From: Archilochus colubris
Lineage: Eukaryota > Chordata > Aves > Apodiformes > Trochilidae
Reading direction: 5' to 3'
DNA: 64,000 nt
Assembly: GCA_023079485.1 (NCBI GenBank)
Contig: CM041090.1
Location: 620,001-684,000, forward strand
The position numbers and the translations under genes are program-made. The notes under the pieces were generated by a model. It made no database searches. It was not told the DNA's origin and was given only the letters and a program-made list of their open reading frames with translations. This document shows positions 42,701 to 54,502 of the stretch, piece after piece; positions within the stretch are counted from its first letter, which is position 1, and each line of letters starts with the position of its first letter.

Positions 42701-45700
42701 TCAGTGTAGCCCATTTCAAGCTGAGCTTATAAATTGACTACACCACACACTAAAAAAATGTGTCATGATTCCTTAACATTCGCTATACTGGGCTGCCTGC
42801 ACATGATTGGTATTCAGATACAAGAAGGACTGGTTTAGGATCTGGTAAATTAAGAGAACAATACTGCAAATACAGGGAAAAAATCAGAATGGTGTGAGGT
42901 CCACTTTAAAAGTACACAAGTTGATTTTTTAAAAAAAAACCCTCTGTTTTCACAAAAAGCCAGACCTTCACAGCCTTCAAAGCAGTGATCAATATGAAAT
43001 TACTACCTTTTGGTCTGTGGACAATCAGTTCTTCCACAGGTTGGAAGCTATTAGGAAAAATGCCCTGCCTTGTCATTTTAGTCTATTCTGGAGACATACA
43101 TAGTAAAGGTGAGTATAACCTTAACCTATACAAATGAATTGCTGGTTTTACTGTTCCATCAGGAATTTCTGTATCCAAGAGCCAAATACAAGTGTCTGCC
43201 TCTGTCCTTCCACCATTTCAGCCTCAACTGCCTACCTAGAGCAATTCTTACCAAAACCTATGCTTTCTTTCCAGTCCATCTCTACAAATGAGGTAGCTCA
43301 GAATAAAATAAATCAAACCAACCAGAAATGAAGTAATTACACATTCCTCAGTCTTATTTAGGACCCCATTTACCTATGATAGCAAGAGATTACCAAGCAG
43401 TTAGTATCCCTTCTGTTTTGTTACAAGTAAAACTTCACCCTTTTATATTCACTATTTCCTGCCAACCTCTGATTTCACTTCTTCCAGTTGTTTTTATGCT
43501 TCTAGCATGGAAATACTTTAGTTAAATCACACTTAAAACATATTGGGTTTTGTCTTAGGCCCCCAAGTACTACAGTAATAAGAATTAATAACCAATTAAA
43601 TGGACTAGGGGCAGAAATCCCATCAAAAGATAAGGAGAGCTGGTGACAGCACACTTCCTTCCACAGAAGTGTATGCACATCCATAAAGGGAAGGAGATGA
43701 AATGTTTGCTGTGCTGGTATTTAACTTGATGTGTGATGAAGTACACTACAGTACTGACAGCTACAGCCAGGAGTTCCCTCCAGGAAACAATCTCAGGCCT
43801 TAGCAAGGAGGCATAGGAGATGGAAGGCACCTAGGAACACAGGATGCACCTAAAAACCTATTTCACATGCTTAAAAAATGAAGAAACAAACCTCAAAATC
43901 CAAACAGCCCAAGAAGCCATCCTCAGAATGAAAATCATGGTCCTGGTCATTTTGAATCAAAAACAAAAGGATTTTGCACTCTTGTACAGAAGGAGATGAA
44001 ATGTGTTTCTTGTATACACACTGATGAAATGCTGAAGACCTTCCAGTTGCAAGAAGAAGGAAGATCCTTGTCAGAGAGGAGCAAGAATAACGCTGGTAGC
44101 TCTATCAGACCCACTTCCTGGTCACCAGTGGGGAAATTTGAATCAAAACACACACAACAAGCCTGGGAGTGACTATTTTTAACACACAGAAATAAAGCTG
44201 ATGTAGGCCATTTCTGAAGCTATCTTCATCTCTGACCAATGACAAGGCTGCTTAAAAAAGCTGAGCATGAGAAAAAACAAAAGGAAATGCAAATTTTAAC
44301 TGCAGTGTGTGATTTTCTACAAGCACATTCAATAGAGGGAGCAGCAGAATAAGACATAAATGCATTTCTATATTGCTCTGCAAAACTGTGAAGGTAGGGC
44401 TGAGAAAACAATAACCCTAACTTCTTAAGACTTTCTTGTTAACCACAAGGAAAATCTAAACCACAAACTGGATTGGAGACAAAAAAAAAGAAAAAAATGT
44501 AATCTTGACTAAAGGTCCTTTACGATAACCCCTGGCTGTGCAAACAACCATATTTTAATCTTACAACATGAAACTTAACACAAAAACATAGGAAGGCATT
44601 CCTTCCTAAAGCTATCTTAATTATATGATCAACCAAAGGTTTACAAAGTCTGAAAGTTACCCTCTGTGACAGCATGAGTATGCTTTGGTTTTCTTTGCAC
44701 ATTTATGCTGTATTTATTGCCTGCTGGCAATTACATTTTAACACATGCCTATCCCTTCACTCTTAATGTCCATTTTTACCCAAAATACAGCCTTAAGTGA
44801 GTTATAAATAATGAAGCTAAGAAACTGTTCTGCAGCAAGAGGATAAGGAACAGAAATCTTCATTTCCAAACACAGGCATCTTTGGTTTCACATTGAAAAA
44901 AGTGAAGCCAAAGGAGAACCTGTACCATTGTGCAAGATAAAAGTCTCCTTATTGGTCACAGAGCTGGTAAGTAGATCTCAGGAATACTTCAAAAAATGCA
45001 TGGAAAAGGTTAGATAACAGTAAGCACTTCTTCCGATAAGAAAATTAAAACCAAACCAACACAAAAGAAACAAAGCTGTTAATATTAACTTAAAATTACT
45101 TACAAAGCAACAGGCTACCAGTGAATTTTGGGATACAGTATCTGAGCTCCATACATCTAATGGGACTCCAGCTCTCATAGTCATCCTACAGAGATGAATT
45201 AAGTTTCAAATAAAAGTTAAGCTCAAGATAGAAAGGTGGCTCAAAATGAGAGAGGTTTTTTGTCATTTTCTATTAAACAGAATTCTCCAAATGGCAAACA
45301 TCTTTCTTTACTTGACCATTACTGCCTCACCTTCAACAGAGTGAGAGGTATCCGGTTTCCTGACAAATCGCAGTAACATCTCTAGGCAGTATTGTCCATA
45401 AAGTCTTAAGATAACAGCATGCTATGAAGAGGAAGGCAAATGCTCCCATTCCTAGAGGTACAGAAAAATACTTGATCATAAAAGCATGCCAAACCAGAAC
45501 AGGTCTTTCCACATCAATAACGAAACATACACTTTGAAAATACTCATTCTTTTTGTAATTGTTTTCTAACAAAGTATTTCCTCCAAGGTTCACTGCCCTA
45601 CGTTGAGTATCAGCCCACCCTAATAGCAACCTGAAGGAAAAAACCTACAAAAACTTACACTTGCACCTCTGAAGAGGATGGGAAGGGTAAGACCTGCTTG

Positions 45701-48499
45701 CTGGCAAGACAGACCATGGTGCAGTCCATAGGAAGCAGCAGCATTAGTAAAAGAAAAACCTATTCTCACGTTAGTTTTGACATGAAGATTTTCCTCTCTC
45801 TACCTGTCCCACGTTCAGTTTTTGTGAAACCAGTAGAAATTTATCAAAAAATGTCATTTTTGCACTGTTTGCTATGTCTGTGGTTTTCTCCCAGTTTTAC
45901 AGGAAAAATGAATTAGGCTACTGGAAAGCATTTTCTGAAGAGCTGGCAAGCTTTTTTTTTTCTATTTCCTAAATCAGCACATCAGTTACATAAATTAGTG
46001 ATATAACAACTATTTAAAAGAACAAAAATATGTCCAGACCAGAAATATTTCTCTCAGCAACAATCTTACTGCTATTGCTATCAGTTAAACAAACTGTCAT
46101 TTCCTCTTTTGGGGGCCCTGTAATTAATATAAAACATTTTACCCTGTTCTTTTGTCTTTGTGTTTCAGACTGCTCAGTGATTTTGTGCTCCCATGTTATC
46201 TTTTTCTCATTTTCTCAGGGGGAAAAAAAAAAAAAGTAACTTTTTCAGATCTTTAGGAAACAAGAACTTTACGTTTTTATAGCAAGTTTTTCACCATCTT
46301 CCTCAAGAAGACTGTTAGAAAGGTATGTCAACCAGTAATATCTGGAGGTTTTGACTCCCTGATAAATGGGAATACTGGTAACAAGTAGAAGATTTGCTGA
46401 TGGGCTCATATTCTCAGTATACTGGGGAATACTGTGAAGCACTGCTATGGAAATCTGGAGCACCTCCCTCAATTGGGAAGGAAAGAAACCAAAAGATTAA
46501 GAAAGGCAGAAAACCAAGCCAGGGTGGGAGAGAGAGATATAGGGAGAGGTTAAGAGGTTAAATATGTGTTGCCTCTGGGCCTCAGGACACCAGTTCCAGA
46601 AGTTCTGGGATGCATAAGGTAAAACACCTGACAATTGTTTGCCTTGGGAGCCCCCTCTGCCTGCCAGGGAATACCCCAGCACCTGCTGAAGCCAATAGCT
46701 TGGGTTCTACAACAGATTCCTCTTGCCTGACACCTCAGGTTAGCCACAGGGCTCCCAAGTGGAGGACAGTTATGGGTTGATGCTTAATGAGTACCTACTT
46801 TTATTTCACATGCTGAATTCAATGAAAATGATTGCATCTAAGTATTAAAAAAAAAAAAAAAGCCAAACATTATACTTCTACCCAGTGTTTCTGTCTCTTT
46901 GCAATAGACACTATCTAAGTTGGAAACGGTTTGGTTGGCCTGGTTTGGATCCTGACTCCTTGTCACCTGTCCTACCCAGCTCCTTTGATGTACGAATGTC
47001 CATTTGGTGTTAGGGAACATGGTTTTTGGAGAAAAATATTTCTAATATTTCTAATATTTCACAGCACCTCTGCCAAGTGGTTATCTAAAAGGAAGAGAAG
47101 GGGCAGGGGGGTTTGATAGTTCATCCTCAACTCTAATAAGGAAAAAAGATGACAGAGCAACCTGGTTTTACAGCTGACAACTTGACAGAAACCTTGTGGT
47201 TCACCTGGTGAAAGCAATAAGCCAATCATCAGAAAGTTTAGTGGGCTAAGTTTAAACAATTTGACCTAGAGAGGTAACCTTCCATTCTATGTAAGTAAAT
47301 TAATATTTTTCTTTTCAAATTCCACAGGATGTCTTTGCAGAGCAGATGCTTCCTATGACATTTGTAATGACACTTTTTGGATAGAAACCATTGCATTTTG
47401 GAACAGCTGATCCAGTTTTGTTTCAGAGTTTTTGAACTGGTAAGGGAGACTATGAAAAAGAGAAGCTTTTAATTTCCTGCTTCTAAGTCCCTCAATAGAG
47501 CCTCTGATTGGTCTTTCCTTGAGGTTTTTTTTCTACAGCACAATCAAAATTAACCATCCATTTGGGTGGGTTTTGTCTGGTTTTCAGTCTTGGGATCACA
47601 AACTGAGTTTTCAGACATGTGAAGCAAAAGAATGAATGCTTAAGAAATCATTAAAGGTCTACATTTAACAAAAGGTCAGAAATGCAATTTTTCTTTTTAA
47701 AATAAAAATTAAAAAAAAGCCTCAAACTAGAATACCTTCCCTACACAGTCAACAGTCTGTTCAGCTTCAGCAGCCAGTGTAGCATCATTAAGGCTAGCTC
47801 TGCAGCATTCAGTGGGGAGGGCAGCAAAAAGTAATCCTGCCATTAAATGTGTTCCATGGAATGTGATAAACAAGAAATGTGTGACCCTTCTACATGAAAC
47901 CACACTGTAATTGCTTGGAAAAAAAAAAACAGTGACCTTGACTACTGTCAGCACAAAACCCTTAGCCCTCAAACAGAAGTAAAAAACCCTAAGCACAGTA
48001 CTTCCTGACACATGCTGGGTTTTATCATTAGGTTACAAACACCTGGACACACAGGTTCTCTGTGCTGACAGCTGCAAAGTATTCAGCTACAGGGCCTTCA
48101 CAACAGGATTGGGCTGCCCTAACAGGTTGTACACTGCATTGGCAGCACTCCCAAACCAGTTATTTGCACCCAAATGGTCAGTAGATTACCAAAATGAGCA
48201 CAGTTCTCTACAAAAAGAGTTAAATATACTGCATACCCTGCTTTAAAGCAGACTATGCTATTACACTCATACCAAGGCCACATCCCTTATTTATAATGCC
48301 AAAACTGGGGAAGGGTGAAGCTCTCCTTAAAGCCAGTAAGAGACATCTGCAGAGGCACAGGCACACTTGCAGACCATACAGAAAACTGTAAGCATAGGCA
48401 CACTCCTTTTGTGTGACTTCTCCTTCAAACCAGGGGTCTGTTCTTGCTCCAGAGTTAGGATTTTTTACACACTTGAACAAGAATCGTGTTTTACATGTC

Positions 48500-48700
48500 T
48501 AGAGTGCCTTACACTCAAAAGGACTTTCTACCTATTACACCTGTCCCAACCCCCTCCCCCTGTGAGGTAGGTATTATCCCTATTATTTACAGATGGGGAA
48601 ATTCAGGCACAGAGGTTACATTATTTGCCCAAGGTCACACAGTGAGTCAGCGACAACATAAAAAAAGAATCCAGATGTTCTGATTCCTGTTTACACAATC
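48500..48700 (-). repeat. MIR (CORE-SINE) copy, minus orientation
   Basis: Complement of the MIR consensus in order: TGTGAGGTAGGTATTATCCC (48561), CAGATGGGGAAATTCAGGCA (48590), CAGAGGTTACATTATTTGCC, CAAGGTCACACAGTGAGTCA (48630) and ATCCAGATGTTCTGATTCC. Between them these cover the CORE and much of the tRNA-related half. It is very readable for an element this old in a bird genome. It sits about 1.1 kb past the MAP3K9 stop codon. Confidence 0.9.
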
Positions 48701-49039
48701 CAACTACTAACAACGTAAGCCTCCATTTCAAAAGAGCCTTCAACAGTGTGTGTAAGAACAGTCCTGGGTTTCAACAGCCACTCCTAAAAAGCTTAAGAAA
48801 GGAAGAAAAACAGGAAGAAAAAAGAGAGTGAGGGTATACGTAACTTCTGCAAGCCAACACAACTTTAAGTAAAGAGTTCCTGCAGAGCCCCTTTCCAAAG
48901 CTGTGGCAGCTTGACCATGAGCCTGGTACACAGGGGCTGGGAAAAGGAAGGAGATGGACTCAAAATTTGGAACAAAAAAAGCAAACTAGAGTAAACAGCC
49001 ATACCATAAGCCTTCAGGTTTTTGAAAGCAGAGAGTCCA

Positions 49040-49200
49040 AGAAAGACAGGGCTGAGAGGGACCTCAAAAGATCACTGAAGCCCATCCAACCTGCCCTGAA
49101 GCCAGGATCAACTACATCTACTTGTTCCCAACAGTCTGTTCTCAAAGACCTTTATCAGTGGAGATACCAAGCCCTTCCTCTGCAATCTGTTCCACCTTGA
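49040..49200 (-). repeat. Old, diverged CR1-like fragment, minus orientation
   Basis: CAGGGCTGAGAGGGACCTCA, AAAGATCACTGAAGCCCATC, CCTGAAGCCAGGATCAACTA, GAGATACCAAGCCCTTCCTC and GCAATCTGTTCCACCTTGAA follow the order of the older CR1-L-type consensus, with clear divergence. The edges are approximate. Confidence 0.6.
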
Positions 49201-49761
49201 ACTACTCACTTGAGCAAAGGAGGATGAGCAAGTCTAAGACAGCTACTTCTGCTTCTTCAGTGGGAGTACCATGATTCCCAGGCCTACTTAATGATCTGAA
49301 CACATTTCAGAGGACATAGTCTCTAGTTATTTACTTGTTTCTGTCCTAGATGTCTTGGGAAAGCACCAAACACTGGTGTTTCCTGTAGTGTAATGTTTGA
49401 ATTTTGAAAATACTGATTAATACCAGGATAGATACCAATATACTTACTGCAAGTGCCAAATCCTACAAGGTCAGTAACAAAGACTTTGATATGATAATTT
49501 TATCTGATTGCAGATTCAAACTGCAATAACAGGGCAGGGGAGACTACAGAAAAACCCCACAGTAAAAGTCAGCAGCTCTGAGTTAACAAACTACATCCAA
49601 CTGCTGACAAAAATCAGGCAGTTGAACAACGTATCTTCAGCAGAGGCAGCACCATATGATCTCTGTAGCATCCCTCCATCTCATCTGTCTTCAAAGTGCA
49701 TTCTCAGTGCAAAAAGGAGAATTGAATTTAGAGGGGCTCAGCGTCCCCAGTGGGTTTCATA

Positions 49762-50243
49762 CTAAGACCAGAATTCTTGCTTGAGTTCATATGCTGCAGC
49801 TTTTTGTGTGTCAAGTTCACTTCTGCATAGCGGAATGGTGCTGTCCTGGCTCTGCCCCTCAGCATCTATGTCCAACAGTGTCCTCTCCTCTACAGGAAGA
49901 CCCACCTGGAAAGGAAGCAGTGCAGGCAGTGCAGGTCTCTCTTCTACAGTGCTGCTGCTACTGGCAAAACAGGAGTCCAGATTGCTTGGAGTATCAGTAC
50001 TCGAACTGTTTGCAGAAGATTCACCCTTGGTGTTGCTGGGTGACACAAACCACCAGGGATCAAGTCGCTGCCTGCTGGCTGCAGGACGTGGCCGGGGAAG
50101 GAATTCCAATGTCTTGGGTCTTTCCAGGGTGGGGTCCTGCTGGGCATTCCATCGTCTTGGGGTCGGAGGAAAAACAAGGTTGGGGTCTGGCAGGCGAGGG
50201 ACCTCGCTGGGATCTCTACTTGGACTCGGTGTTTTTAATACAC
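49762..50243 (-). CDS. MAP3K9: MAP3K9 last coding exon: C-terminal tail with stop
   Basis: Read on the minus strand after the acceptor TTTGGATTAG, the exon completes a Gly codon. It encodes [20 protein letters not shown], then a FPPTPRRW motif, [40 protein letters not shown] and a final QEFWS before TAG at 49764-49762. These are hallmark motifs of the MLK1 C-terminus, which is Ser/Thr/Pro-rich, cytosolic, largely disordered and a substrate for feedback phosphorylation. The ending separates MAP3K9 from MAP3K10 and MAP3K11, whose tails differ. The 482 coding bases are all in frame. Long open frames on the opposite strand (168-169 residues) are shadows of this G+C-rich exon. Confidence 0.96.
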
Positions 50244-51534
50244 CTAATCCAAAAGAGAGAAGACAGGGGAGGAGGGAAAGATGTTAGATGGCACTGTTAA
50301 ATGGTTCCAGCAGGTCTTAGCTATGTGCACTGTGAAAGCATTTTTAAAGCAGAAAGCTTCCGTTCAGAAGGAACAAACTCCACATTTATCTTCAAGACTG
50401 CATCAATCTGAAATGAGTAACTAGCTCCTGAACCCCTACAATGTTCTCAACACCTCCAAAACACCTGTTGCACTGACCAAGGACAAGCAGCAAGTTTTCT
50501 TCAATCTCTCATTTGCTTTCTTTAATTTTCAGACTGGGAAGCATATATTTGACCTCCTACCAGAGGTGAGGACTCTCTGAATGCTTCAGAGGGCACACTA
50601 CACATTAACAGCCTGAGTGGAACAGGGAGACACTTGCACAGCAGGATGTGACACCTGCTTGCAGTAAACAGAACCAGCTTCCTGGAAGAGGTATTTAACA
50701 CTCCCTACTGTGGAATCTTCCTGGGTTTGTTTTCCTTTGGGGGTGGAGAGATGATGTTTGGATTTTGTTTTGATCTGGATGTTACTTTTTTTTTAAAAAA
50801 TAAACAAAAAAAATCCCACATCACAACATACTTTTTAAATTTTCATGCTCTCAGCTGTATTAACCTACATTTTTACTGCAGACTGCCATTAAACAGACAG
50901 CCTCACATTTTGTTTTACCATTGGGAAAAGTCTAATTAAATCAGATTTGAATTTATTATTTTAGTTCTTTTTTCCCCTGAATTACTGGAACAAGAAAACA
51001 GGAAAACATCTTTTAGGTTATCAAGTGACAGCCACTCCCTAAAGCCTGCAATAGTGGGAATACTACGTACCCAGGAATACCTTTCTTGCTTGCAAAGAGG
51101 TAAGAGCAAGAGTGGCACGACCCCAAACTGCTTTAGAGATCCAGCTTTCATTGCCTTCAAGAGCAGAATTTACTTTGAAATTGTAACAGCAACAAACACA
51201 AGTGTATAAAGGCAACAGAGATGGAATCCAAGAAGCTGCTGAAAATGTGCAATATTGGTACTTTGGTACCACCTTTGTCTAAGAAAAAATACTATAACTC
51301 TGCTTCACAGCACAGAGGAGTAGAGAAAGTTCCTTAGCACAGGGATGTTGAAAGAGAAACCATTACTGCATTATTCTCTTCCTTACTTGTGTAAAGACAG
51401 CATCCATAGGCTCTCCTTGCGGGTTGGCCACCACAATGGATCCTATACAAGCAACATGTTTGCTTCCTAAAAAATAATGATGCTTTTTTGGGTCTGTAGA
51501 ATAAAGAGGAAAAGAAAGATGGCTGAAAACCTAC
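50244..51534 (-). other. MAP3K9: MAP3K9 intron before the last exon
   Basis: GT at 51534-51533 and AG at 50245-50244 on the minus strand bound 1.3 kb of AT-rich intron. No exon, transposon or RNA gene was seen inside. Confidence 0.85.
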
Positions 51535-52350
51535 CTGCTCCCAGTGCTCCAGTTAAACAACTACTGGAAGGGCATCCACTGGTTGGGCACCCATTGACAA
51601 CCAGTCCACTGCCTTTGATGGCCCCATCGGAAGGCGTGCGCCTGTGCCCGCTCTGCTGGGTGTGGGATGAGACTGTCACGTGTGTGGGAGTCAGGGACTG
51701 GTTGGGGTCTTGTTTGAACCTCTCGATCTGGACGTTGACAAGTGGGTTGGTAATGGCTGGCAAGGGAGCCTTGACTGTCACTGGGCTGACAGGCATTTCA
51801 TACACCACAATCTCATCACTGTCTGAGCGCAGCAGGGAGCGGGTGGAATTACATTCGGAAATGGAAGACAGGGACAGAAGGGTGAGGGATGTGGATGGCT
51901 CTCCTAGCAACAACATGGGATCCTCTTTCTTGAAGATTTTCCGGGAAGGTGGACTGGTGCTCCTGCGTGGGCGTCCCGTTCTCTGGAAAATGCTGTCACG
52001 CTTCTTCTTCTCTTCCTTGGGTGCCTCTGGCTCCTCCTCAATCAGCAGCTGACACTTCCCTGCTTCTAAGAGGTCAAACCCCAGGCCTGCAGCAGCCAGC
52101 ACAGCTCCACAGCCAAGCAACGCCACCTCGCAGCGCTTGTGGTGGGAGCCACTACGCTTGAGGCTGTTGGTGGGTGTCAGCTGCGGGGTGCTGGTAGCAG
52201 AGTTGACAGGGGTGGCCTCCTCGTTGGCATCACTAGAAGGGCCCTCCCAGTCTTCATTCTTCTGAAATGGGATGCAGAGGTATGACTGGTTGTGCACGGG
52301 TGAAGGGTGCACTTTTCCCTCTCCATTCAGACATTCGCTGTCTTCATCAT
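51535..52350 (-). CDS. MAP3K9: MAP3K9 large C-terminal exon (816 bp)
   Basis: This is the largest exon of the gene, starting after TTTGCTTTCCAG and ending at a GTAGGT donor. It encodes, in order: an acidic start (DDEDSECLNG); SYLCIPFQKNEDWEGPSSDA; ATSTPQLTPTNSLKRSG; the hydrophobic stretch CEVALLGCGAVLAAAGLGFD; a basic Ser-rich block (RRSTSPPSRKIFKKEDPMLL); SLSSISECNSTRSLLRSDSD; EIVVYEMPVSPVTVK; and QSLTPTHV with RRTPSDG. These conserved blocks belong to MLK1. The region is regulatory and phosphorylation-rich, downstream of the kinase, zipper and CRIB modules. Entry needs two bases and exit leaves one, matching both neighbouring exons. Confidence 0.97.
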
Positions 52351-52960
52351 CTGGAAAGCAAATTAAAAACTTTTTGTGGATGTAACATTTACACCTGGCA
52401 AATCTCACTGTCTTACAAATATACATGAAAATTAAATGTCCCCTCAGAAGATGAAGCTGTACTTCTCATGGCAAGCATGATTCATCAGTTAACAAATACT
52501 CACAGGCTACTGCCTCTAAGCAGATAGGCTGGAAACACTGTCAAAATGGAAGATACCACGTTCAACTGTTTGAGACCAACTGAAGAACAGCTTTTCAGTA
52601 GCAATGTCTACCTCAGTTCTAGAGTAAATTTATATGTTTGGGAGTGAGGAGCAAAAGGTAGGAAAACAAGGGCCTCCCCTCACAAGTAAACGTGCACATA
52701 TAAATATCATTAACAGGAAAGGAGTTCAGAGGTAGCACGGAGCTAGAGGGGAATGAAGAGAAGCTTGTCAGCGTGGCAGATCAGAAGCACAAGCAGATGG
52801 GTAAACAAAAAAGAAAATCCAGAAGTAGTAACTTTGCAAAGAAAAAAAGTACCACTGAAATTATAACAGTGCTATAAGGTACTAGGTTAGGAAAGGTGAG
52901 GTTCATTCAAATGTGAACTGAAGTAGGGATAAGAATACAGAGTCGAGGGAATTCCTTTAC
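52351..52960 (-). other. MAP3K9: MAP3K9 intron
   Basis: The donor is GTAAAG at 52960 and the acceptor TTTCCAG ends at 52351 (minus strand), 610 bp apart. No additional exon was recognised. Human MAP3K9 has isoforms that differ around this junction, but I could not see a matching alternative exon here. Confidence 0.85.
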
Positions 52961-53073
52961 CCATCTCTGCTAAGCTGGTGAATCCTGGAAAAGCAGGTGC
53001 AGTTCTCTGGATCTTCCCAAGGTTTGGTGCACTGGATGACCATTGTTTGTATCCTTCTACCAGAGCTTTCAAA
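52961..53073 (-). CDS. MAP3K9: MAP3K9 exon (113 bp), [14 protein letters not shown] segment
   Basis: The acceptor CATCTATTTCAG precedes the exon and GGTAAAG follows it. It encodes [20 protein letters not shown] and then [17 protein letters not shown]. The [12 protein letters not shown] motif is strongly conserved in MLK family members and lies in the linker after the CRIB motif. The first base completes a Gly codon and the last begins the Asp codon continued in the 816-bp exon. Confidence 0.96.
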
Positions 53074-53523
53074 CTGAAATAGATGAAAAATGGGAGAAAA
53101 TGCACCATGCTCACAATCAGGTTTCATTCTCCCCTCCTTAGTTCTCTATTGCTCTACTTAGGGTATGCATACATCCACCCCTAGTTATACAGATTTAAAG
53201 TCCTCCCATAGAAAGACATTTTGCAACATCTTTATAGCACCTATTGTACAAGAAAAAGTCAAAAACAGTCCTGCACAGCTAAGAAGTTCTGCTGCTTACA
53301 AATACACACCAAACAGCAGACTATAAAAGCATCAGGGCAGCACCAGGTGTCTAACAAGGCACAGAATGCAATGCAGTTTTGTACTCTGCTCTGAAACTCT
53401 CTGGTACCTCAAATAATTTGGAAGCAGAAAAGTGTTTGCAAGAGAACAGGCAAATCTTCTGTGGGCCAGCTCATAACCAGCTTTAGAACCTGGAAACCAG
53501 CCTGGTTCCTGGCTCTCTCTTAC
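53074..53523 (-). other. MAP3K9: MAP3K9 intron (450 bp)
   Basis: A short intron between the GTAAGAG donor at 53523 and the acceptor at 53075-53074. Nothing else was seen in it. Confidence 0.85.
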
Positions 53524-53677
53524 CCATCTTCTCCTGCTCCTAGTTCCTTGTGACAAAGTGAGCTTGGTCCCCAGGTGCGCCCCTTTTTCTTCTGGCCTCT
53601 CTTCTCTTCTTCCTCTCCTTCCTCCTTTGGAAGGACTGAGCTTCGTCCCCATGTTTTACTGCTTTCAGCAGGAGTCA
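53524..53677 (-). CDS. MAP3K9: MAP3K9 exon (154 bp), highly charged linker
   Basis: After the acceptor TTCTACTGTGAAG the exon completes a Leu codon. It encodes TPAESSKTWGRSSVLPKEEG, EEEEKRGQKKKGRTWGPSSL and CHKELGAGEDG. The KTWGRSS and GRTWGPS motifs, with alternating acidic and basic runs between them, match the linker of MLK1. The donor is GGTAAGAG. Phases agree with the exons on both sides. Confidence 0.95.
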
Positions 53678-54379
53678 CTTCACAGTAGAAAATGGGAAAG
53701 AAAAACAGATACACAAATTAAAGAACTGGTTCCAGAGAAACATCTCAAACATAAGCTGGAACACGAACAGCAATAAAACACCCATTCCAGCTTCTTTCCC
53801 ATAATTCTGGCCACTTATCAATACAGACTGAACAATCAGAGCCCTTCAAATTTACTCTAGACCGACTTCACAGCTTTATTCCAACATTGGTTTCTCTTTT
53901 AGAACAACCAGTTTGATAACAGATGCACAAATATCCTATTATCCAATACACACACAACACATTAACATCCCTTTCATACTTCTAATACATGCTTGTCTCC
54001 TGTTTTATTATGGGAACACTATTTTCATGACAAGTGCTCTTATTTTTCTCTCCTTCCAACAGAAACTTAATCCACTCCAATGATGTTTCACAGATCTGTT
54101 CTGCAATTAGTAAAAAAATTTAACTTATTCATCTCACAAATGCCTTTTCTATACAAGCAAACAGCATTATTTCAAGAACATTGGTAAGTAAGGTTCAGAC
54201 TCCAAAGAAGATGACACTACCCCCCGATGACTAATGCACTCCTCTTTTCTCTCCAAGTGCAAATCAAACACCTTTAGGAACATTTATTTACAGTCCTGTC
54301 CCAGATATGGAATCTTGGCATCTTACCACGCTGACAGACTGCAATATTCCCAAATTCAATACTATAGTGAGCTCCTTAC
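53678..54379 (-). other. MAP3K9: MAP3K9 intron (702 bp)
   Basis: Bounded by the GTAAGG donor at 54379 and the acceptor at 53679-53678. AT-rich, with no transposon or extra exon seen. Confidence 0.85.
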
Positions 54380-54502
54380 ACTGTATGGCCCTGAGTCTGG
54401 GAATAATGGTAGGACTTGCAGGAGGGCTGGAGCAGCTACTGATTAAGCTTTTCCTTTTATCCATCGTTGGAGAAGCCTGCACAGTGAATTTATGCTGGAA
54501 AT
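54380..54502 (-). CDS. MAP3K9: MAP3K9 exon (123 bp): CRIB motif second half
   Basis: The acceptor TTGATAAACAG is followed by codons for [20 protein letters not shown], then [20 protein letters not shown] and Gln. Joined to the ISLPS ending of the preceding exon, it forms the CRIB motif (I-S-x-P then F-x-H-x), through which MLKs bind active Cdc42 and Rac and are released from autoinhibition. The splice junction cuts the CRIB motif in two. The exon ends one base into a Leu codon completed at 53677. Confidence 0.97.

Larger units (their letters stand above)
39709..49761 (-). other. MAP3K9: Possible long MAP3K9 3' UTR
   Basis: This is noncoding and AT-rich. It holds only one diverged CR1-like piece and one MIR copy, both near the coding end. 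If the signal at 39703 belongs to MAP3K9 the whole stretch is 3' UTR. Otherwise the mRNA ends at one of several intermediate AATAAA motifs on the minus strand (for example 41715-41720). No protein-coding frame was recognised on either strand. A poly-A run lies at about 46846-46861 and a short 9-bp tandem (TTCTAATAT) near 47035-47061. Confidence 0.4.

Noticed and set aside
49781..50300. Two plus-strand open frames of 168-169 residues
   Set aside because: They lie antisense to the confirmed last exon of MAP3K9 and result from its base composition; neither resembles a known protein.
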